From: Gammaproteobacteria bacterium
GTDB lineage: Bacteria > Pseudomonadota > Gammaproteobacteria > SZUA-152
Assembly: GCA_011321815.1 (NCBI GenBank)
Contig: DROS01000002.1
Span: 1-42,748 of the forward strand
DNA: 42,748 nucleotides
Direction of reading: 5' to 3'
In this document: piece by piece, positions 9,556 through 19,560 of the stretch
Layout of the letters: each line of letters begins with the position of its first letter
Position numbering within the stretch: the first letter of the stretch is position 1
The notes under the pieces: generated by a model
Database searches by the model: none
The model's input: the letters and a program-made list of their open reading frames with translations, nothing else
What the model was told of the DNA's origin: nothing
Program-made: the position numbers and the translations under genes

Positions 9556-10161
9556 ATGAAAGGTTTAACCAAGCGCCAGCAACAAGTGCTGGATATGATC
9601 CGTGATTTTATTGAAGAATACAATATGCCACCGACCCGGGTGGAAATTGCCGATGCCATGGGTTTTCGCTCCGCCAATGCTGCGGAAGATCACCTCAAGG
9701 CCCTGTTGAACAAAGGTGCCATTGAAATGTATGCCGGCTCCTCGCGCGGGATTCGTATTGTGGACAACAAAGAACACGGCCTGCCGGTCATTGGGCAGGT
9801 GGCTGCGGGGAATCCCATACTGGCAGAGGAAAATATCGAGGACCACTATCAGATGGATGCCGCTATTTTTTACCCGGCGGCAGACTATTTGCTGCGGGTA
9901 AAAGGTATGAGCATGCGTGATGTCGGCATCCTCAGCGGTGACCTGCTGGCAGTGCATCGCACGCAGGATGTGCGCAGCGGCCAGATTGTCGTCGCCCGCC
10001 TGGGCGATGAAGTGACCGTAAAGCGTTTTCGCCGTCGTGGCAACAAAGTGCGCCTATTACCTGAAAACCCCAGCTTCAAACCCATCGAAGTGGATCTGCG
10101 CGACGAAGACCTGACCATTGAAGGTTTGGCGGTTGGGGTGATCAGAGGAGAACTGAAATAA
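9556..10161 (+). CDS. lexA: LexA repressor
   Basis: This is the SOS-response repressor. I chose ATG 9556 ([15 protein letters not shown]), giving 201 residues, the usual size; an in-frame ATG 13 codons upstream is unlikely. The winged helix-turn-helix includes [19 protein letters not shown]. The self-cleavage site is Ala-Gly in QVAAGNP, the catalytic Ser is in [10 protein letters not shown], and the Lys is in DEVTVKRF. The SOS box upstream supports autoregulation. The stop overlaps the next start (TAATG), coupling it to the SulA-like gene. Confidence 0.97.
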   Translation: MKGLTKRQQQVLDMIRDFIEEYNMPPTRVEIADAMGFRSANAAEDHLKALLNKGAIEMYAGSSRGIRIVDNKEHGLPVIGQVAAGNPILAEENIEDHYQMDAAIFYPAADYLLRVKGMSMRDVGILSGDLLAVHRTQDVRSGQIVVARLGDEVTVKRFRRRGNKVRLLPENPSFKPIEVDLRDEDLTIEGLAVGVIRGELK

Positions 10162-10886
10162 TGAAACAGGCAGCGGAATACTCCGGACTCAGGGCCGTTG
10201 GCCATAATTTGATCAACGGTTCGCTGGGTATTTATGTACAGGCGATGTGGCGTCTGAGTATCCGCTTGTTCGCAGGGTGCCTGAGACCCGGCAATAAAAA
10301 GGGCAGAGGGAAAAGCCAGGCACACGATGGGCAGGCAGTCAGCCACGTACGGGTGACGGATGTGAGTAAAAAACAGGAAGCAGATGAACCGGATATGGTG
10401 GCCGAAGAAATTCTGCCGGCCGGAGTATTGACTGAAATCCGCAGTATTTCATGTCAGGGTGAACAATGTCGTACAGGAATGCAATCTCACAATTTACGGC
10501 AGAATCTGAAACAAATGCTGCCGGCCCTGGCCAGCTTCTGCCAGCAGCGCTGGCTGGTGCTGGTGGCTCCGCCCTGTTTACCCAGTGTGGATGAATTAAA
10601 AAAAGCAGGTATTGATCCGGCGCGTGTATTGCTGGTGCATTCGGATGCGGCTAACGGATTTAATGTTCTGGAGCAGACCCTGCGCTCGGGCACCTGCGGT
10701 GCTGTATTGGCCTGGCTGGAAAAGGGTGACGTGCAAACGCTGGATTGCCTACGCCAAGCTGCCGAAGCCGGTAATGCCTGGGGCGTGCTGTTTCGCGCAA
10801 CAAAACGGAAAAAACGGGTACAGCGTTCGCGTATTTCATCTCCCCGGCAGAGCGAGGGTGTACAATTGAAAATGGCGATCAATTGA
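10161..10886 (+). CDS. sulA: SulA-like cell division inhibitor
   Basis: The 241-residue protein shares the SulA core: EQCRTGMQSHNL, then QRWLVLVAPPCLPS, GIDPARVLLVHS, a hydrophobic GTCGAVLAWLE, and a basic C-terminus. SulA binds FtsZ and blocks division while DNA is damaged. Its start overlaps the lexA stop, so it is under the same SOS box, as in Pseudomonas. The N-terminal 90 residues are longer than in E. coli SulA (169 residues). A hydrophobic, basic first segment is present but I do not assign it a role. Confidence 0.85.
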   Translation: MKQAAEYSGLRAVGHNLINGSLGIYVQAMWRLSIRLFAGCLRPGNKKGRGKSQAHDGQAVSHVRVTDVSKKQEADEPDMVAEEILPAGVLTEIRSISCQGEQCRTGMQSHNLRQNLKQMLPALASFCQQRWLVLVAPPCLPSVDELKKAGIDPARVLLVHSDAANGFNVLEQTLRSGTCGAVLAWLEKGDVQTLDCLRQAAEAGNAWGVLFRATKRKKRVQRSRISSPRQSEGVQLKMAIN

Positions 10887-10990
10887 AATTAATGGCGAAT
10901 ATCGCTCCAATTTAAAAAAAGTAAGGCTGAATAGCGGCTAAAAATTTTAAATAAAGGCCTGAGGCTTGTGTTGTCACTCTAATATACCCG

Positions 10991-11024
10991 TGGTGCACAT
11001 TCCTTAAGGTTTAAATGTGCACCA
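10991..11024. repeat. Perfect inverted repeat between sulA and lemA
   Basis: Eleven-base arms (TGGTGCACATT/AATGTGCACCA) flank a 12-nt loop that itself contains CCTTAAGG. No T-run follows on either strand, so it could be an operator or an mRNA hairpin. The rest of the 308-bp gap shows nothing I can call. Confidence 0.5.
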
Positions 11025-11194
11025 TCCATTCCCGTTGCAGGCAAATCCAGGTTGTTTTCTTGCGCTTTTCAATGCCATAAGCAATGATTCCACTGTTGAT
11101 CTCTCGACCGCTTCATTCGTCGCATTTGTTGCCGATATTAACAAGAACCCTCAGTTGAGCTGAATAAATCAGTCGAAACCAAAAAGGAGTCGTA

Positions 11195-11767
11195 GTGGAT
11201 ATTTCAACCTTCATTATCCTGGGCCTGATTGCTGCTGTGGTGCTATACGCCATCATGATTTACAACAATCTGGTGTCGCTGAAGCATAATGTCAGCAAGT
11301 CCTGGGCGAATATCGATGTATTGCTAAAACAGCGCCATGATGAATTGCCGAAACTTATTGAAGTTTGCAAGCAATACATGGGATACGAGCAGGAAACCAT
11401 GGAAAAAGTGATGAAGGCACGTTCCGCCGTGGCCAGTGCCCAGCAAAGTGGTAATATTGGCGCCCTCGGCGCGGCGGAAACCCAGTTGCGCATGGGCTTG
11501 GGTGGTCTGTTTGCTTTAGCCGAAGCCTATCCGGATCTCAAAGCCGATCAATCTTTTCAGCATTTGCAGACACGCATCACCGGGCTGGAAAATGCCATTG
11601 CCGATCGGCGTGAATTTTATAACGAAGCAGTGAATCTCAATAATGTACGCATCGAGCAATTCCCGGATGTCATCATTGCCAGCAAGTTTAATTTCAAGCC
11701 TGCTGAATTGTTGGAATTTGACGAAGAAGAACTCAAAGACGTTAATGTCAAAGAGCTGTTCAGCTAA
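11195..11767 (+). CDS. LemA family protein
   Basis: The 190-residue protein starts at GTG 11195, preceded by AAGGAG. It has a single N-terminal membrane helix (FIILGLIAAVVLYAIMIYNNLVSLK) and the LemA signature: NVSKSWANIDVLLKQRHDELP, then the long four-helix bundle with LFALAEAYPDLKAD and an RREFYNEAVNLNN-type motif. LemA proteins are membrane-anchored with an outward helical bundle; their role is not settled. The GIDE-domain gene begins 25 bp later, a pairing seen in other bacteria. Confidence 0.93.
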   Translation: MDISTFIILGLIAAVVLYAIMIYNNLVSLKHNVSKSWANIDVLLKQRHDELPKLIEVCKQYMGYEQETMEKVMKARSAVASAQQSGNIGALGAAETQLRMGLGGLFALAEAYPDLKADQSFQHLQTRITGLENAIADRREFYNEAVNLNNVRIEQFPDVIIASKFNFKPAELLEFDEEELKDVNVKELFS

Positions 11768-11792
11768 CTTCGCGCGAATCATTTTTTAGTTC

Positions 11793-12716
11793 ATGTCTGC
11801 TGATTCATTGCAAGCCTGGGTGCTCAATCTCCCCCAGGGTAAATTCTATTTGTACCTGCTTGTTTGCATTGTCGTGTCTGTGGCGGGGTTTGTTTTCGCC
11901 TTCGTTTTTTTCCGGCGGGCACGCATTATTGAAGACACGCCGACTTCGAAAATCCGTTCTGCGGCACAAGGTTATGTTGAGCTGGCCGGGCGCGGTGAGC
12001 TTATGGAGGGAGAATCCATCGTGGCGCCGCTCACCACCACACCCTGCACTTGGTATCGCTACAAGGTGGAAAAAATCAACGACCGGCACAGCCATGTCGT
12101 GGCATCCGGCACCAGTGATGAATTGTTTGTATTGGTGGGAAGTACAGGCCGTTGTGTGATTGACCCGGATGATGCCGTAGTCACCTGTAAAACCAAAAAA
12201 GTATGGTATGAATCCAGTTATCCCTCACAGCGTAACTCGCACAAAAGCGGCAGTTTTTTGGGGCGGCTGGGTGGACGTTACCGTTACACGGAAGAACGCA
12301 TGCATCCCGGTGAGCCTTTGTACGCCATTGGTATGTTTATGTCGGTGGGAGGTGGCGCAGAATCCTTTAATACCGATGCCGAGGTACGTGAAGTGCTGGC
12401 GCTTTGGAAAAAGAACCGGGCTGCCTTATTGAAACATTTTGATGCCAATGGGGATGGAGAGCTTGATGTGCAGGAATGGGAAGCCGTGCGCAGGGCAGCT
12501 TATGAGCGAGTGCGTCGTGAGCAATCGAAACGCAGTGTGGAGCCACCCACGCACCTTATGAAAAAGCCGCAATACGACAACCGTCCCTATTTGTTGTCTG
12601 TGTATCCCCAGCACGAGCTGGTCAAGCGTTACAAACTGAAAGCGGGAGCCTGCTTGACAGGGTTTTTTGTGGCAGGTTCAGCGGCGGCGTGGATGACAGC
12701 ATTACGGCTTATGTAG
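11793..12716 (+). CDS. GIDE-domain membrane protein with EF-hand insert
   Basis: The 307-residue protein has an N-terminal helix (FYLYLLVCIVVSVAGFVFAF), a GIDE-type domain (GYVELAGRGELMEGE, LTTTPCTWYRYKVE) as found in eukaryotic MULAN/MAPL and bacterial homologues, and a C-terminal helix (GACLTGFFVAGSAAAW). Near residue 215 a canonical EF-hand loop is visible (DANGDGELDVQE, with acidic residues at positions 1, 5, 9 and 12), suggesting calcium binding. It has no RING domain, so ubiquitin ligase activity is not implied. It is co-directional with lemA and likely in one transcript. Confidence 0.85.
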   Translation: MSADSLQAWVLNLPQGKFYLYLLVCIVVSVAGFVFAFVFFRRARIIEDTPTSKIRSAAQGYVELAGRGELMEGESIVAPLTTTPCTWYRYKVEKINDRHSHVVASGTSDELFVLVGSTGRCVIDPDDAVVTCKTKKVWYESSYPSQRNSHKSGSFLGRLGGRYRYTEERMHPGEPLYAIGMFMSVGGGAESFNTDAEVREVLALWKKNRAALLKHFDANGDGELDVQEWEAVRRAAYERVRREQSKRSVEPPTHLMKKPQYDNRPYLLSVYPQHELVKRYKLKAGACLTGFFVAGSAAAWMTALRLM

Positions 12717-12775
12717 TTTGGTAGAGTTGGCGCCATTGATGGGCGATGCCTACCCGGCAAGCAGAATCGGTATTT

Positions 12776-13426
12776 TTATCCGTGTAACTGCTGTCCCAGC
12801 GACAGTGTATATAGCAAGACGACGGGTACCTGCATGATCATCACCACCGTACGGTAAGTTAACCGCGCGGAATCTTCTCGCTCAATTATTCCATCAACCT
12901 TTTTTCCCAATTGGTGCGAAAGCCATTTGGCAATTTCATGGGTCACAAAGGCGAATATCAATAAGCTCAACACAGTTGTTGCGCCAGGCCAGAAATAAAT
13001 GTCTACTTGTGGTTGGGTTTCTGCCCACCAGCGAAATACCATGGTAGCGGCCGCAATGCCTTGAATGGGTAATACAAAGGCTGGCCAGCGGCTGAATACC
13101 GGAATTAACGGTAACAGCAATGACAACAGAAAAGTCACATTGACCAGATTGCTCAGGCGCAGTTGTCCGGCGGCCAGCAGCTCACTAACAGGCCGCGCCG
13201 ATTCCACGCCAAATAACACCGGATAAGCCACCAAAATAAAACTGACCAGCGCCAGTGCGCGTGCTGCGGGGATGATGAGATGCTCCATCAGCCAGTGTGA
13301 AGGTGCAACATCAGCGATGGCGTTCAGTGATTTATAAGCAGCAACTTCGACGAGCACTGAGACAACAGCAAAGAGCGCCAAGGCAAACAACAGTTGTGGA
13401 TGGAAGAGGGATTCTAATAAGGTCAT
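12776..13426 (-). CDS. Membrane protein of unknown function
   Basis: The predicted protein has 217 residues from ATG 13426 (MTLLESLFHPQ); the frame extends 27 codons further but those residues are polar and overlap the promoter region of the divergent gene. About five hydrophobic segments are visible (LLFALALFAVVSVLVEV, ALALVSFILVAYPVLFG, VTFLLSLLLPLIPVF, VLSLLIFAFVTHEIAKW, VVMIMQVPVVLLYTLSL). I recognise no family. It is divergent from the pseudouridine synthase gene. Confidence 0.7.
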   Translation of the reverse strand: MTLLESLFHPQLLFALALFAVVSVLVEVAAYKSLNAIADVAPSHWLMEHLIIPAARALALVSFILVAYPVLFGVESARPVSELLAAGQLRLSNLVNVTFLLSLLLPLIPVFSRWPAFVLPIQGIAAATMVFRWWAETQPQVDIYFWPGATTVLSLLIFAFVTHEIAKWLSHQLGKKVDGIIEREDSARLTYRTVVMIMQVPVVLLYTLSLGQQLHG

Positions 13427-13511
13427 GAAATATCTGTTGTGTATGATATCTTGCGGGTTGTAGTGCCTTACTTCGGCTACAATATGCGCAAGCTTTAAAG
13501 TGGTCACTACT

Positions 13512-14375
13512 ATGCCTGAACTTACATCACCTTTTGAAATTCACCTCACGGTTGACAACGCCGTTAGCAATGCCGTAAGCCTGTTGGCAGAGGCCACTGG
13601 CCTGTCCAAACAACACATCAAACAGGTCATGCAAAAAGGCGCAGTCTGGCTGGAAGAGAAAAAAACCGGTAAGCCACGCAGGTTACGCCGCGCCAGCAAA
13701 GCACTTGCGGTGGGTGATGAGTTGCATCTTTATTACGATGCACAGGTGCTGGCATCTGTTCCCATACCACCGCAGCTCATTGCAGACCAGGGTGAATACA
13801 GTATCTGGTACAAGTCTTATGGTTTACTTTCACAAGGTTCAAAATGGGGGGATCATTGCACCGTTCAGCGTTGGGTTGAACAAAACCTGACACCACAGCG
13901 TCCGGCTTTTGTCGTGCATCGCCTTGATCGTGCGGCCACTGGCCTGATGATTATTGCCCACCAAAAACGTATAGCCACAGAGCTTGCCACACTGTTTGCA
14001 CAACGTAAAATGGAAAAACGTTATCAGGTGATTGTGCATGGCCGGTTTTCTGAAAGCACTTGGCCACAAAAAATAGATACCGATATCGAGGGTTGTCATG
14101 CGCGCAGTTATGCACGGTTGTTAAAATACGATGCGGGGAAAAATCATTCTCTGCTGGATGTGCGCATTGATACCGGGCGTAAACACCAGATACGCAAACA
14201 CCTGTTGAGTATTGGTTTTCCTGTGGTGGGTGACAGGCTATATGGCGAGGAAGAACAGCCGGAAGCGGGTGGGGGTAATCTGCAATTAACCGCCAGTAGT
14301 CTGCTTTTTGTTTGCCCGGTTACGCAGCAGGAAAAATATTTTCAATTGCCTGAAGCGTTACTGCTCAAACTGTAA
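13512..14375 (+). CDS. RluA-family RNA pseudouridine synthase
   Basis: The 287-residue enzyme isomerises uridine to pseudouridine in rRNA or tRNA. The N-terminal 80 residues resemble an S4-type RNA-binding segment (LSKQHIKQVMQKGAVWLE). The catalytic motif is HRLDRAATGLMI with the nucleophilic Asp. GRKHQIRKHL and VVGDRLYG follow in the expected order. The exact target base cannot be read from the sequence. The start chosen is MPELTS. Confidence 0.9.
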   Translation: MPELTSPFEIHLTVDNAVSNAVSLLAEATGLSKQHIKQVMQKGAVWLEEKKTGKPRRLRRASKALAVGDELHLYYDAQVLASVPIPPQLIADQGEYSIWYKSYGLLSQGSKWGDHCTVQRWVEQNLTPQRPAFVVHRLDRAATGLMIIAHQKRIATELATLFAQRKMEKRYQVIVHGRFSESTWPQKIDTDIEGCHARSYARLLKYDAGKNHSLLDVRIDTGRKHQIRKHLLSIGFPVVGDRLYGEEEQPEAGGGNLQLTASSLLFVCPVTQQEKYFQLPEALLLKL

Positions 14376-14545
14376 GCGAGGCTGTTGTTTATATGCCCGT
14401 GGCAATTGAGGTTCAGGCCTGATTCAAAATTTATTACTGCGTATTTAACGCAACATTCGCAAAGAAAAAACAGTATAAGTCCTGGGACTGTGGCGTGTTG
14501 TAAAGCTATGCGTGTAGCACATTTGCGCTACACGCATACGATGCC

Positions 14546-14905
14546 TTATTTGTTGATTTTGATCGTGGATTTTTCAACCAACAGGGGGTACATGTATCCC
14601 ATGCCAAAATCGGTACCCAGCACAACCGTGCCGGTAGCGGTGACATTGTCGCCGACGTTGGCGGTTTGCCTGCTGGTTACGATGAGATTGTTGGTGCCCT
14701 TTCCGCCGGTGCCATCCTGTATGTGAACAAAATTACGTTTCATAATGCCATTATTCACTTTTACAACTTTCCCCGTCACCGTGACTTCTTTTCCTTTCAG
14801 CTGGGCCATTTGCGTGTTGACTTCTTCAACGGTCATGGTTGCTGTAAATGCCGATGTGCTGATGAACAGGCCCAATGCGACGATGGTGATCAGTAATTTT
14901 TTCAT
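14546..14905 (-). CDS. Small periplasmic OB-fold protein
   Basis: A signal peptide (KKLLITIVALGLFISTSAFTA) precedes a compact beta-barrel sequence (GKEVTVTGKVVKVNNGIM, NFVHIQDGTG, NLIVTSRQTANVGDNVTATGTVV) typical of the bacterial OB-fold/nucleic-acid-binding-like domain proteins. The mature part is about 100 residues. Starts at 14905 and 14914 are both possible; 14905 gives better spacing from AGGAG. The function is unknown, and DNA binding is not supported by location. It is convergent with the pseudouridine synthase gene. Confidence 0.8.
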   Translation of the reverse strand: MKKLLITIVALGLFISTSAFTATMTVEEVNTQMAQLKGKEVTVTGKVVKVNNGIMKRNFVHIQDGTGGKGTNNLIVTSRQTANVGDNVTATGTVVLGTDFGMGYMYPLLVEKSTIKINK

Positions 14906-14942
14906 TTTGTTCATTCTCCTGGTAATGAATATTTCAGATGAT

Positions 14943-17759
14943 TCAAATTTTTTTGATGCGCTTCAGTTGCTCTTCAAAGTTTTTTAATGCGGTTTGTATG
15001 GCCGCAATTTTTTCCCGCTCTTTTTCCACGACCGCCTCGGGCGCACGTTCGACAAAGTTCGGGTTGGACAGCTTCCCTTCAATACGTGCTACATCCTGTT
15101 TTTTCTTTTCGATCTCTTTGCTCAGCCGTGCAATTTCAGCATCTTTATCGATGAGTCCTGCCATGGGAATGAGTAGTTTCATTTCCCCCAGCAGTGCGGT
15201 GGCAGACTCCGGCGCTTCATCTCCTTCGTTCAGCACGGTAATGGATTCAGTGCGGGCCAGAAAATCAATCGTGTGCCGGTTGCGTTTGAGATTGCCGATG
15301 TCTGTGTCATTGGCATTCTGTAACAGTACCGGTAAAGGTTTGCTGGGTTTGATGTCCATGCCGGAGCGAATCTGGCGCACACCGACAATAAACGCTTTGA
15401 CCCATTCTATTTCACGAGCGGCGGCTTCGTCCACACTGTCGGTATCGGGTTGCGGATAAGGCTGGCGCATAATGGTGGCGCCTGTGCATCCGGCAAGGGG
15501 CGCAATTTTTTGCCAGATTTCCTCGGTAATGAACGGCATCAGCGGATGTACAGTACGTAACAGGGACTCCAATGCACGCACCAGGGTTTGCCGTGTGCCG
15601 CGCAATTGCGCCTCGCTGCTGTCATCACTCGTGAGCACAGGCTTGGAAAGTTCCAGATACCAGGCGCAATATTCATTCCAGGTGAAATCGTAAATAACCT
15701 GCGCAGCGTGGTCGAGACGGTAATTCTGCAAAGCCTCGATGACCTGCTGCTGGGTCTGTTGCAGACGCGCATCAATCCATTTATCAGCGGCAGACAGCTC
15801 AACATCCCCACCGTTCTGACCGCAATCCTTGCCCTCGGTGTTCATCAGCACGTAGTTAGCCGCATTCCACAGTTTGTTACAGAAATTGCGATAACCTTCC
15901 ACACGTCCAAGATCGAAATTGATATCGCGCCCCGTGGATGCCAGGGTGGCAAAGGTGAAACGCAAGGCATCAGTACCGAAGGAGGGGATACCCTCGGGGA
16001 AATCCTTGCGGGTCTGTTTCTCGATTTTTGGCGCATCCTTGGGCTTCATCAGCCCCGTGGTGCGTTTGGCCACCAGTGATTCCAGATCAATGCCATCAAT
16101 GAGATCAATGGGATCCAGCACATTGCCCTTGGATTTGGACATCTTTTGACCGTGGGAATCGCGCACCAGTCCGTGGATATAAATATCGCGGAAAGGCACC
16201 TTGCCAGTGAACTTCAGACCCATCATGATCATCCGTGCAACCCAGAAAAAGATGATATCGAAGCCCGTGACCAACACAGAAGAAGGGTAAAAAGTATCAA
16301 GTTCCGGGGTCTTTTCCGGCCAGCCGAGAGTGGAAAAGGGCCACAGTGCAGAAGAAAACCAGGTATCCAGCACATCTTCATCCTGGCTCAGTGTTATTTC
16401 AGGGCCGAGGCCGTGTTTTTCGCGCACCTCGGCCTCGTTGCGGCCCACGTACACATTGCCCTGCTCGTCGTACCATGCGGGGATGCGGTGGCCCCACCAG
16501 ATTTGCCGCGAAATACACCAGTCCTCGATGTTACGCATCCACTCGTAATACGTATTTTTCCAGTTATCCGGCACAAACCGGATGTCACCGTTTTCCACCG
16601 CTTTGATGGCCGGCTCCGCCAATGGCCCCACCTTCACATACCACTGATCCGTCAACAAAGGCTCGATCACTGCACCGGAACGGTCGCCGCGAGGCACCAT
16701 CAATGTATGTTTTTCAGTTTTTTCCAGTAAACCCTGTGCATCGAGATCCGCGACAATCTGCTTGCGGGCCTTATAACGATCCAGCCCATGATAAGCAGCA
16801 GGAATCGAAGCACCCTGCTCATCGTCATTGCCAATAATGGCAGCATCAATGGTGAAAATGTTGATCAGCCCGCCATTGGGCAATGCTCCGAAGGCCTTCT
16901 CATCACGGTGCTTTTGCCACACACCGTAATCATTGAAATCGTGTGCCGGAGTAATTTTCAAGCAACCGGTGCCAAATTCCGGGTCCACATAATCGTCCGC
17001 GATAATGGGGATTTTACGACCGGTGATTGGCAGCTCCACCCATTGCCCAATGAGGTGGCTATAGCGCTCATCATCCGGATGCACCGCCACCGCCGCATCG
17101 CCGAGCATGGTTTCCGGGCGGGTAGTGGCAACGATCAAATGCCCGCTACCATCGGCCAGCGGATAACGCATATGCCACATATGGCCATTTTCTTCCTCAG
17201 ACAACACCTCAAGATCAGAAACCGCGGTATGCAGCACCGGGTCCCAATTCACCAAACGCTTGCCACGGTAAATCAGCCCCTCCTCATGCAGGCGCACAAA
17301 CACCTCCTGCACCGCATTGGACATGCCTTCATCCATGGTGAAGCGCTCGCGGGACCAATCCAGCGACGACCCCATGCGGCGCAACTGGCGGGTAATATTT
17401 CCCCCCGATTCCTCGCGCCAATGCCAGATGCGTTTGATAAAATCGTCACGCCCCAGGTCATGACGGGTTTTGCCCTCGGCGTTAAGCTGGCGCTCCACCA
17501 CCATTTGCGTCGCAATACCAGCGTGGTCCGTGCCCGGCTGCCACAGCGTGTTATCACCCCGCATGCGATGGTATCGGGTTAAGGTATCCATCACCGTATT
17601 ATTGAAACCGTGGCCCATATGCAGGCTACCGGTGACATTGGGTGGCGGGATCATGATGCAATAAGGGCTGCCCTCGCCAGACGGGGCAAAATGACCTTCT
17701 TTTTCCCAGGTCTCATACCATTTTTGTTCGATGGTATGGGGGTTGTACGTTTTTTCCAT
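14943..17759 (-). CDS. valS: Valyl-tRNA synthetase
   Basis: The 938-residue class I synthetase charges tRNA-Val. The HIGH-type motif is in [15 protein letters not shown] near the N-terminus. The editing domain includes [10 protein letters not shown] and VHPDDERY. The KMSKS motif is [12 protein letters not shown]. The anticodon-binding domain carries WNAANYVL, and a C-terminal coiled coil ([19 protein letters not shown]) is typical of ValS. It stands alone on the minus strand; no holC or pepA is seen upstream. Confidence 0.98.
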   Translation of the reverse strand: MEKTYNPHTIEQKWYETWEKEGHFAPSGEGSPYCIMIPPPNVTGSLHMGHGFNNTVMDTLTRYHRMRGDNTLWQPGTDHAGIATQMVVERQLNAEGKTRHDLGRDDFIKRIWHWREESGGNITRQLRRMGSSLDWSRERFTMDEGMSNAVQEVFVRLHEEGLIYRGKRLVNWDPVLHTAVSDLEVLSEEENGHMWHMRYPLADGSGHLIVATTRPETMLGDAAVAVHPDDERYSHLIGQWVELPITGRKIPIIADDYVDPEFGTGCLKITPAHDFNDYGVWQKHRDEKAFGALPNGGLINIFTIDAAIIGNDDEQGASIPAAYHGLDRYKARKQIVADLDAQGLLEKTEKHTLMVPRGDRSGAVIEPLLTDQWYVKVGPLAEPAIKAVENGDIRFVPDNWKNTYYEWMRNIEDWCISRQIWWGHRIPAWYDEQGNVYVGRNEAEVREKHGLGPEITLSQDEDVLDTWFSSALWPFSTLGWPEKTPELDTFYPSSVLVTGFDIIFFWVARMIMMGLKFTGKVPFRDIYIHGLVRDSHGQKMSKSKGNVLDPIDLIDGIDLESLVAKRTTGLMKPKDAPKIEKQTRKDFPEGIPSFGTDALRFTFATLASTGRDINFDLGRVEGYRNFCNKLWNAANYVLMNTEGKDCGQNGGDVELSAADKWIDARLQQTQQQVIEALQNYRLDHAAQVIYDFTWNEYCAWYLELSKPVLTSDDSSEAQLRGTRQTLVRALESLLRTVHPLMPFITEEIWQKIAPLAGCTGATIMRQPYPQPDTDSVDEAAAREIEWVKAFIVGVRQIRSGMDIKPSKPLPVLLQNANDTDIGNLKRNRHTIDFLARTESITVLNEGDEAPESATALLGEMKLLIPMAGLIDKDAEIARLSKEIEKKKQDVARIEGKLSNPNFVERAPEAVVEKEREKIAAIQTALKNFEEQLKRIKKI

Positions 17760-17909
17760 GGATTGTTGACCGCCGACAAGGCTGCGTAAAAAAGGGACGC
17801 ATTATACCGAAGAACGGCGACAGGGTGTGCCAATTGAAAATTTGATCAACAAGACAGCAAGCGTGCCGCTATGCTCCGGGCACGACCTGCAAACCAGTAT
17901 GGAGGCAAA

Positions 17910-18824
17910 ATGGCCCATCAGATTGAAGCACTCAATGCGCAGTTTGCGCTACCGGAACAACTATGGTTTCAGACAGGCGAAAACGGACTGCCCAAAGTGC
18001 AAATCGACAACAAACTGGCAAGCGCCGAAATCTACCTGCAAGGTGGCCACATTACCGCATTTCAACCCCGAGGCAACAAACCGGTATTGTGGATGAGCCC
18101 ATTGGCACAATTTCAACGCAACAAAGCCATTCGCGGCGGCGTACCGATAATCTGGCCCTGGTTTGGCCCGCACGCCATCGACAAACACAAACCGCAACAC
18201 GGCTTTGCCCGCACCACAGAATGGCAAGTGAACGCAACAAAAGCACTGCCCGACAGCAGCACCCAATTACAGTTACAAATGCAGGACACGCCAGCCACGC
18301 AGGCACTATGGCCCCACGCCTTTGAACTGAACTTAAGCATCACCGTAGGGACAGAATTAAAAATCGAACTGACCAGCCGCAACACCGGCGAACAAACCAT
18401 CACCATCGGCGGAGCCCTGCACAGCTATTTTGCGGTTGGTGACATAGGGCAAATACACATCGACGGCCTGCTTGGACACAACTACATCGACCAGCTGGAC
18501 AGCAACCGGATAAAACGACAACACGAAGCCATCCACATCAGGCAAGAAGTGGACCGAATTTATTTCGACACCGAAGACACCTGCACAGAAGGTATCTGCG
18601 CTATTTTTGACGCAAAGCTATTGCGGCAAATCTACATCAAGAGAACAGGCAGCCGCTCCACCGTGATCTGGAATCCCTGGGAAAAAAAAGCCAAAGCCAT
18701 GGCCGACTTTCCCGATAACGGCTATCGGCAAATGGTTTGTATCGAAACGGCAAACGCCGTAGACGACGTGCGACATCTGGCGCCTGGAGAAACACATACC
18801 CTGAGCCAGATTATTGGCTTATGA
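17910..18824 (+). CDS. D-hexose-6-phosphate mutarotase (YeaD family)
   Basis: The 304-residue protein interconverts alpha and beta anomers of hexose 6-phosphates. The start at 17910 is preceded by GGAGG at good spacing; the frame opens 13 codons earlier. Family features visible are NKPVLWMSP, IRGGVPIIWPWFG, HGFARTTEW, the TITIGGALHSYFAVGD segment and a late VIWNPWEKK. The stop is immediately followed by transposase-remnant sequence, so this gene marks the left edge of the accessory block. Confidence 0.93.
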   Translation: MAHQIEALNAQFALPEQLWFQTGENGLPKVQIDNKLASAEIYLQGGHITAFQPRGNKPVLWMSPLAQFQRNKAIRGGVPIIWPWFGPHAIDKHKPQHGFARTTEWQVNATKALPDSSTQLQLQMQDTPATQALWPHAFELNLSITVGTELKIELTSRNTGEQTITIGGALHSYFAVGDIGQIHIDGLLGHNYIDQLDSNRIKRQHEAIHIRQEVDRIYFDTEDTCTEGICAIFDAKLLRQIYIKRTGSRSTVIWNPWEKKAKAMADFPDNGYRQMVCIETANAVDDVRHLAPGETHTLSQIIGL

Positions 18825-18831
18825 CGAAAGG

Positions 18832-18979
18832 AAAGACAGAAGCGAGGTATGTTGCTGAGCAGGATATTCTGGAATATATTGCCATGTTTTATAACAGTGA
18901 AAGGTTGCATTCGTATCTGGGATACATGAGTCCGAATGCATTTGAATAGAAATTGTTGGATATGGAGAAAGCGGCTTAA
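18832..18979 (+). pseudogene. IS3-family transposase (OrfB) C-terminal remnant
   Basis: Translation in frame with 18832 gives the end of an IS3-type DDE transposase: LEYIAMFYNSERLHSYLGYMSP, followed by NAFE. A TAG stop is followed in frame by KLLDMEKAA and another stop. Nothing of the catalytic core remains upstream because the mutarotase gene ends there. No complete IS end is seen. Confidence 0.75.
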
Positions 18980-19089
18980 CTGAGGAGTCATAAAATGCTT
19001 GACCACGTCACATTGCCGTGTAAAAACCTGAAATTCCTGACGCACCGGAAACCTTTTGGTAAGACGTGCTGAAAGACCAGCCAGATAAA

Positions 19090-19146
19090 ATATTCACCTT
19101 TTACGCTTCAACTCGGACAGACTTTCGGCTAAGCGCGACGTTAGGG
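19090..19146 (+). other. attC-like site, plus orientation (left boundary of the toxin-antitoxin cassette)
   Basis: The right half reads GCGCGACGTTAGGG, matching the R' ends of the better attC sites here, and the core CGGACAGACTTTCG matches their central CGGACA-N-TCCG element. The left R'' box is degenerate. Crossover would fall between 19140 and 19141. Confidence 0.5.
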
Positions 19147-19560
19147 CCTGCTGAGATAATTGTCGATATAGTCGGAAATGGTTATAGCTGTCGAAGGGAA
19201 TTCTTTTAAGATTTTTTTATCTTGCGTAACTAATCGAATGTTGAGGTGGTGGGCAAGCGCAACAAACTCGCAATCATATGCTGAGCAATTGCTCTCATTG
19301 ATTAATGCAAGTACTTGAGAAGAAGAAACGTCGAATTCATTTTGGACCATGATTGATTCGGCTTTCTCTTGAAGTTGCAGTGCCTTTTCAAGGGTAACGA
19401 TTTTCTTTCTAAGGTAAAGTGCTAGAACATTTCGAAATTCACTTCTCCAAAGTACCGGCGCCACCCAATTGGAATCGAGCTGATATAAAGTGTCAATTGA
19501 TTCTGTGTACGAAGTGGGTAATAAAAAATAAGAAATGATGTTTGTATCAGCAACGATCAT
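19141..19560 (-). CDS. PIN-domain toxin (VapC/FitB-like)
   Basis: The 139-residue PIN-domain ribonuclease has the N-terminal acidic motif IVADTNIISYF, a conserved Glu in WRSEFRNVLALY, and the later acidic motif SAYDCEFVALAHHL with LVTQDKKI near the end. Such toxins cleave tRNA or other RNA when freed from antitoxin. Its start overlaps the antitoxin stop (ATGA). Its stop codon TAA is the complement of the first three bases after the attC crossover G/TTAGGG at 19140, so the gene runs exactly to the cassette edge. Confidence 0.88.
   Translation of the reverse strand: MIVADTNIISYFLLPTSYTESIDTLYQLDSNWVAPVLWRSEFRNVLALYLRKKIVTLEKALQLQEKAESIMVQNEFDVSSSQVLALINESNCSAYDCEFVALAHHLNIRLVTQDKKILKEFPSTAITISDYIDNYLSRP

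Noticed and set aside
12300-12716. GIDE-domain protein as a ubiquitin ligase
   Set aside because: No RING finger or Cys/His cluster is present; only the GIDE-type domain is shared.
18994-19075. A short plus-strand frame (MLDHVTLPCKNLKFLTHRKP) resembling the start of a VOC protein
   Set aside because: It stops after 25 codons and has no second half; the resemblance is too short to call a gene or a specific pseudogene.
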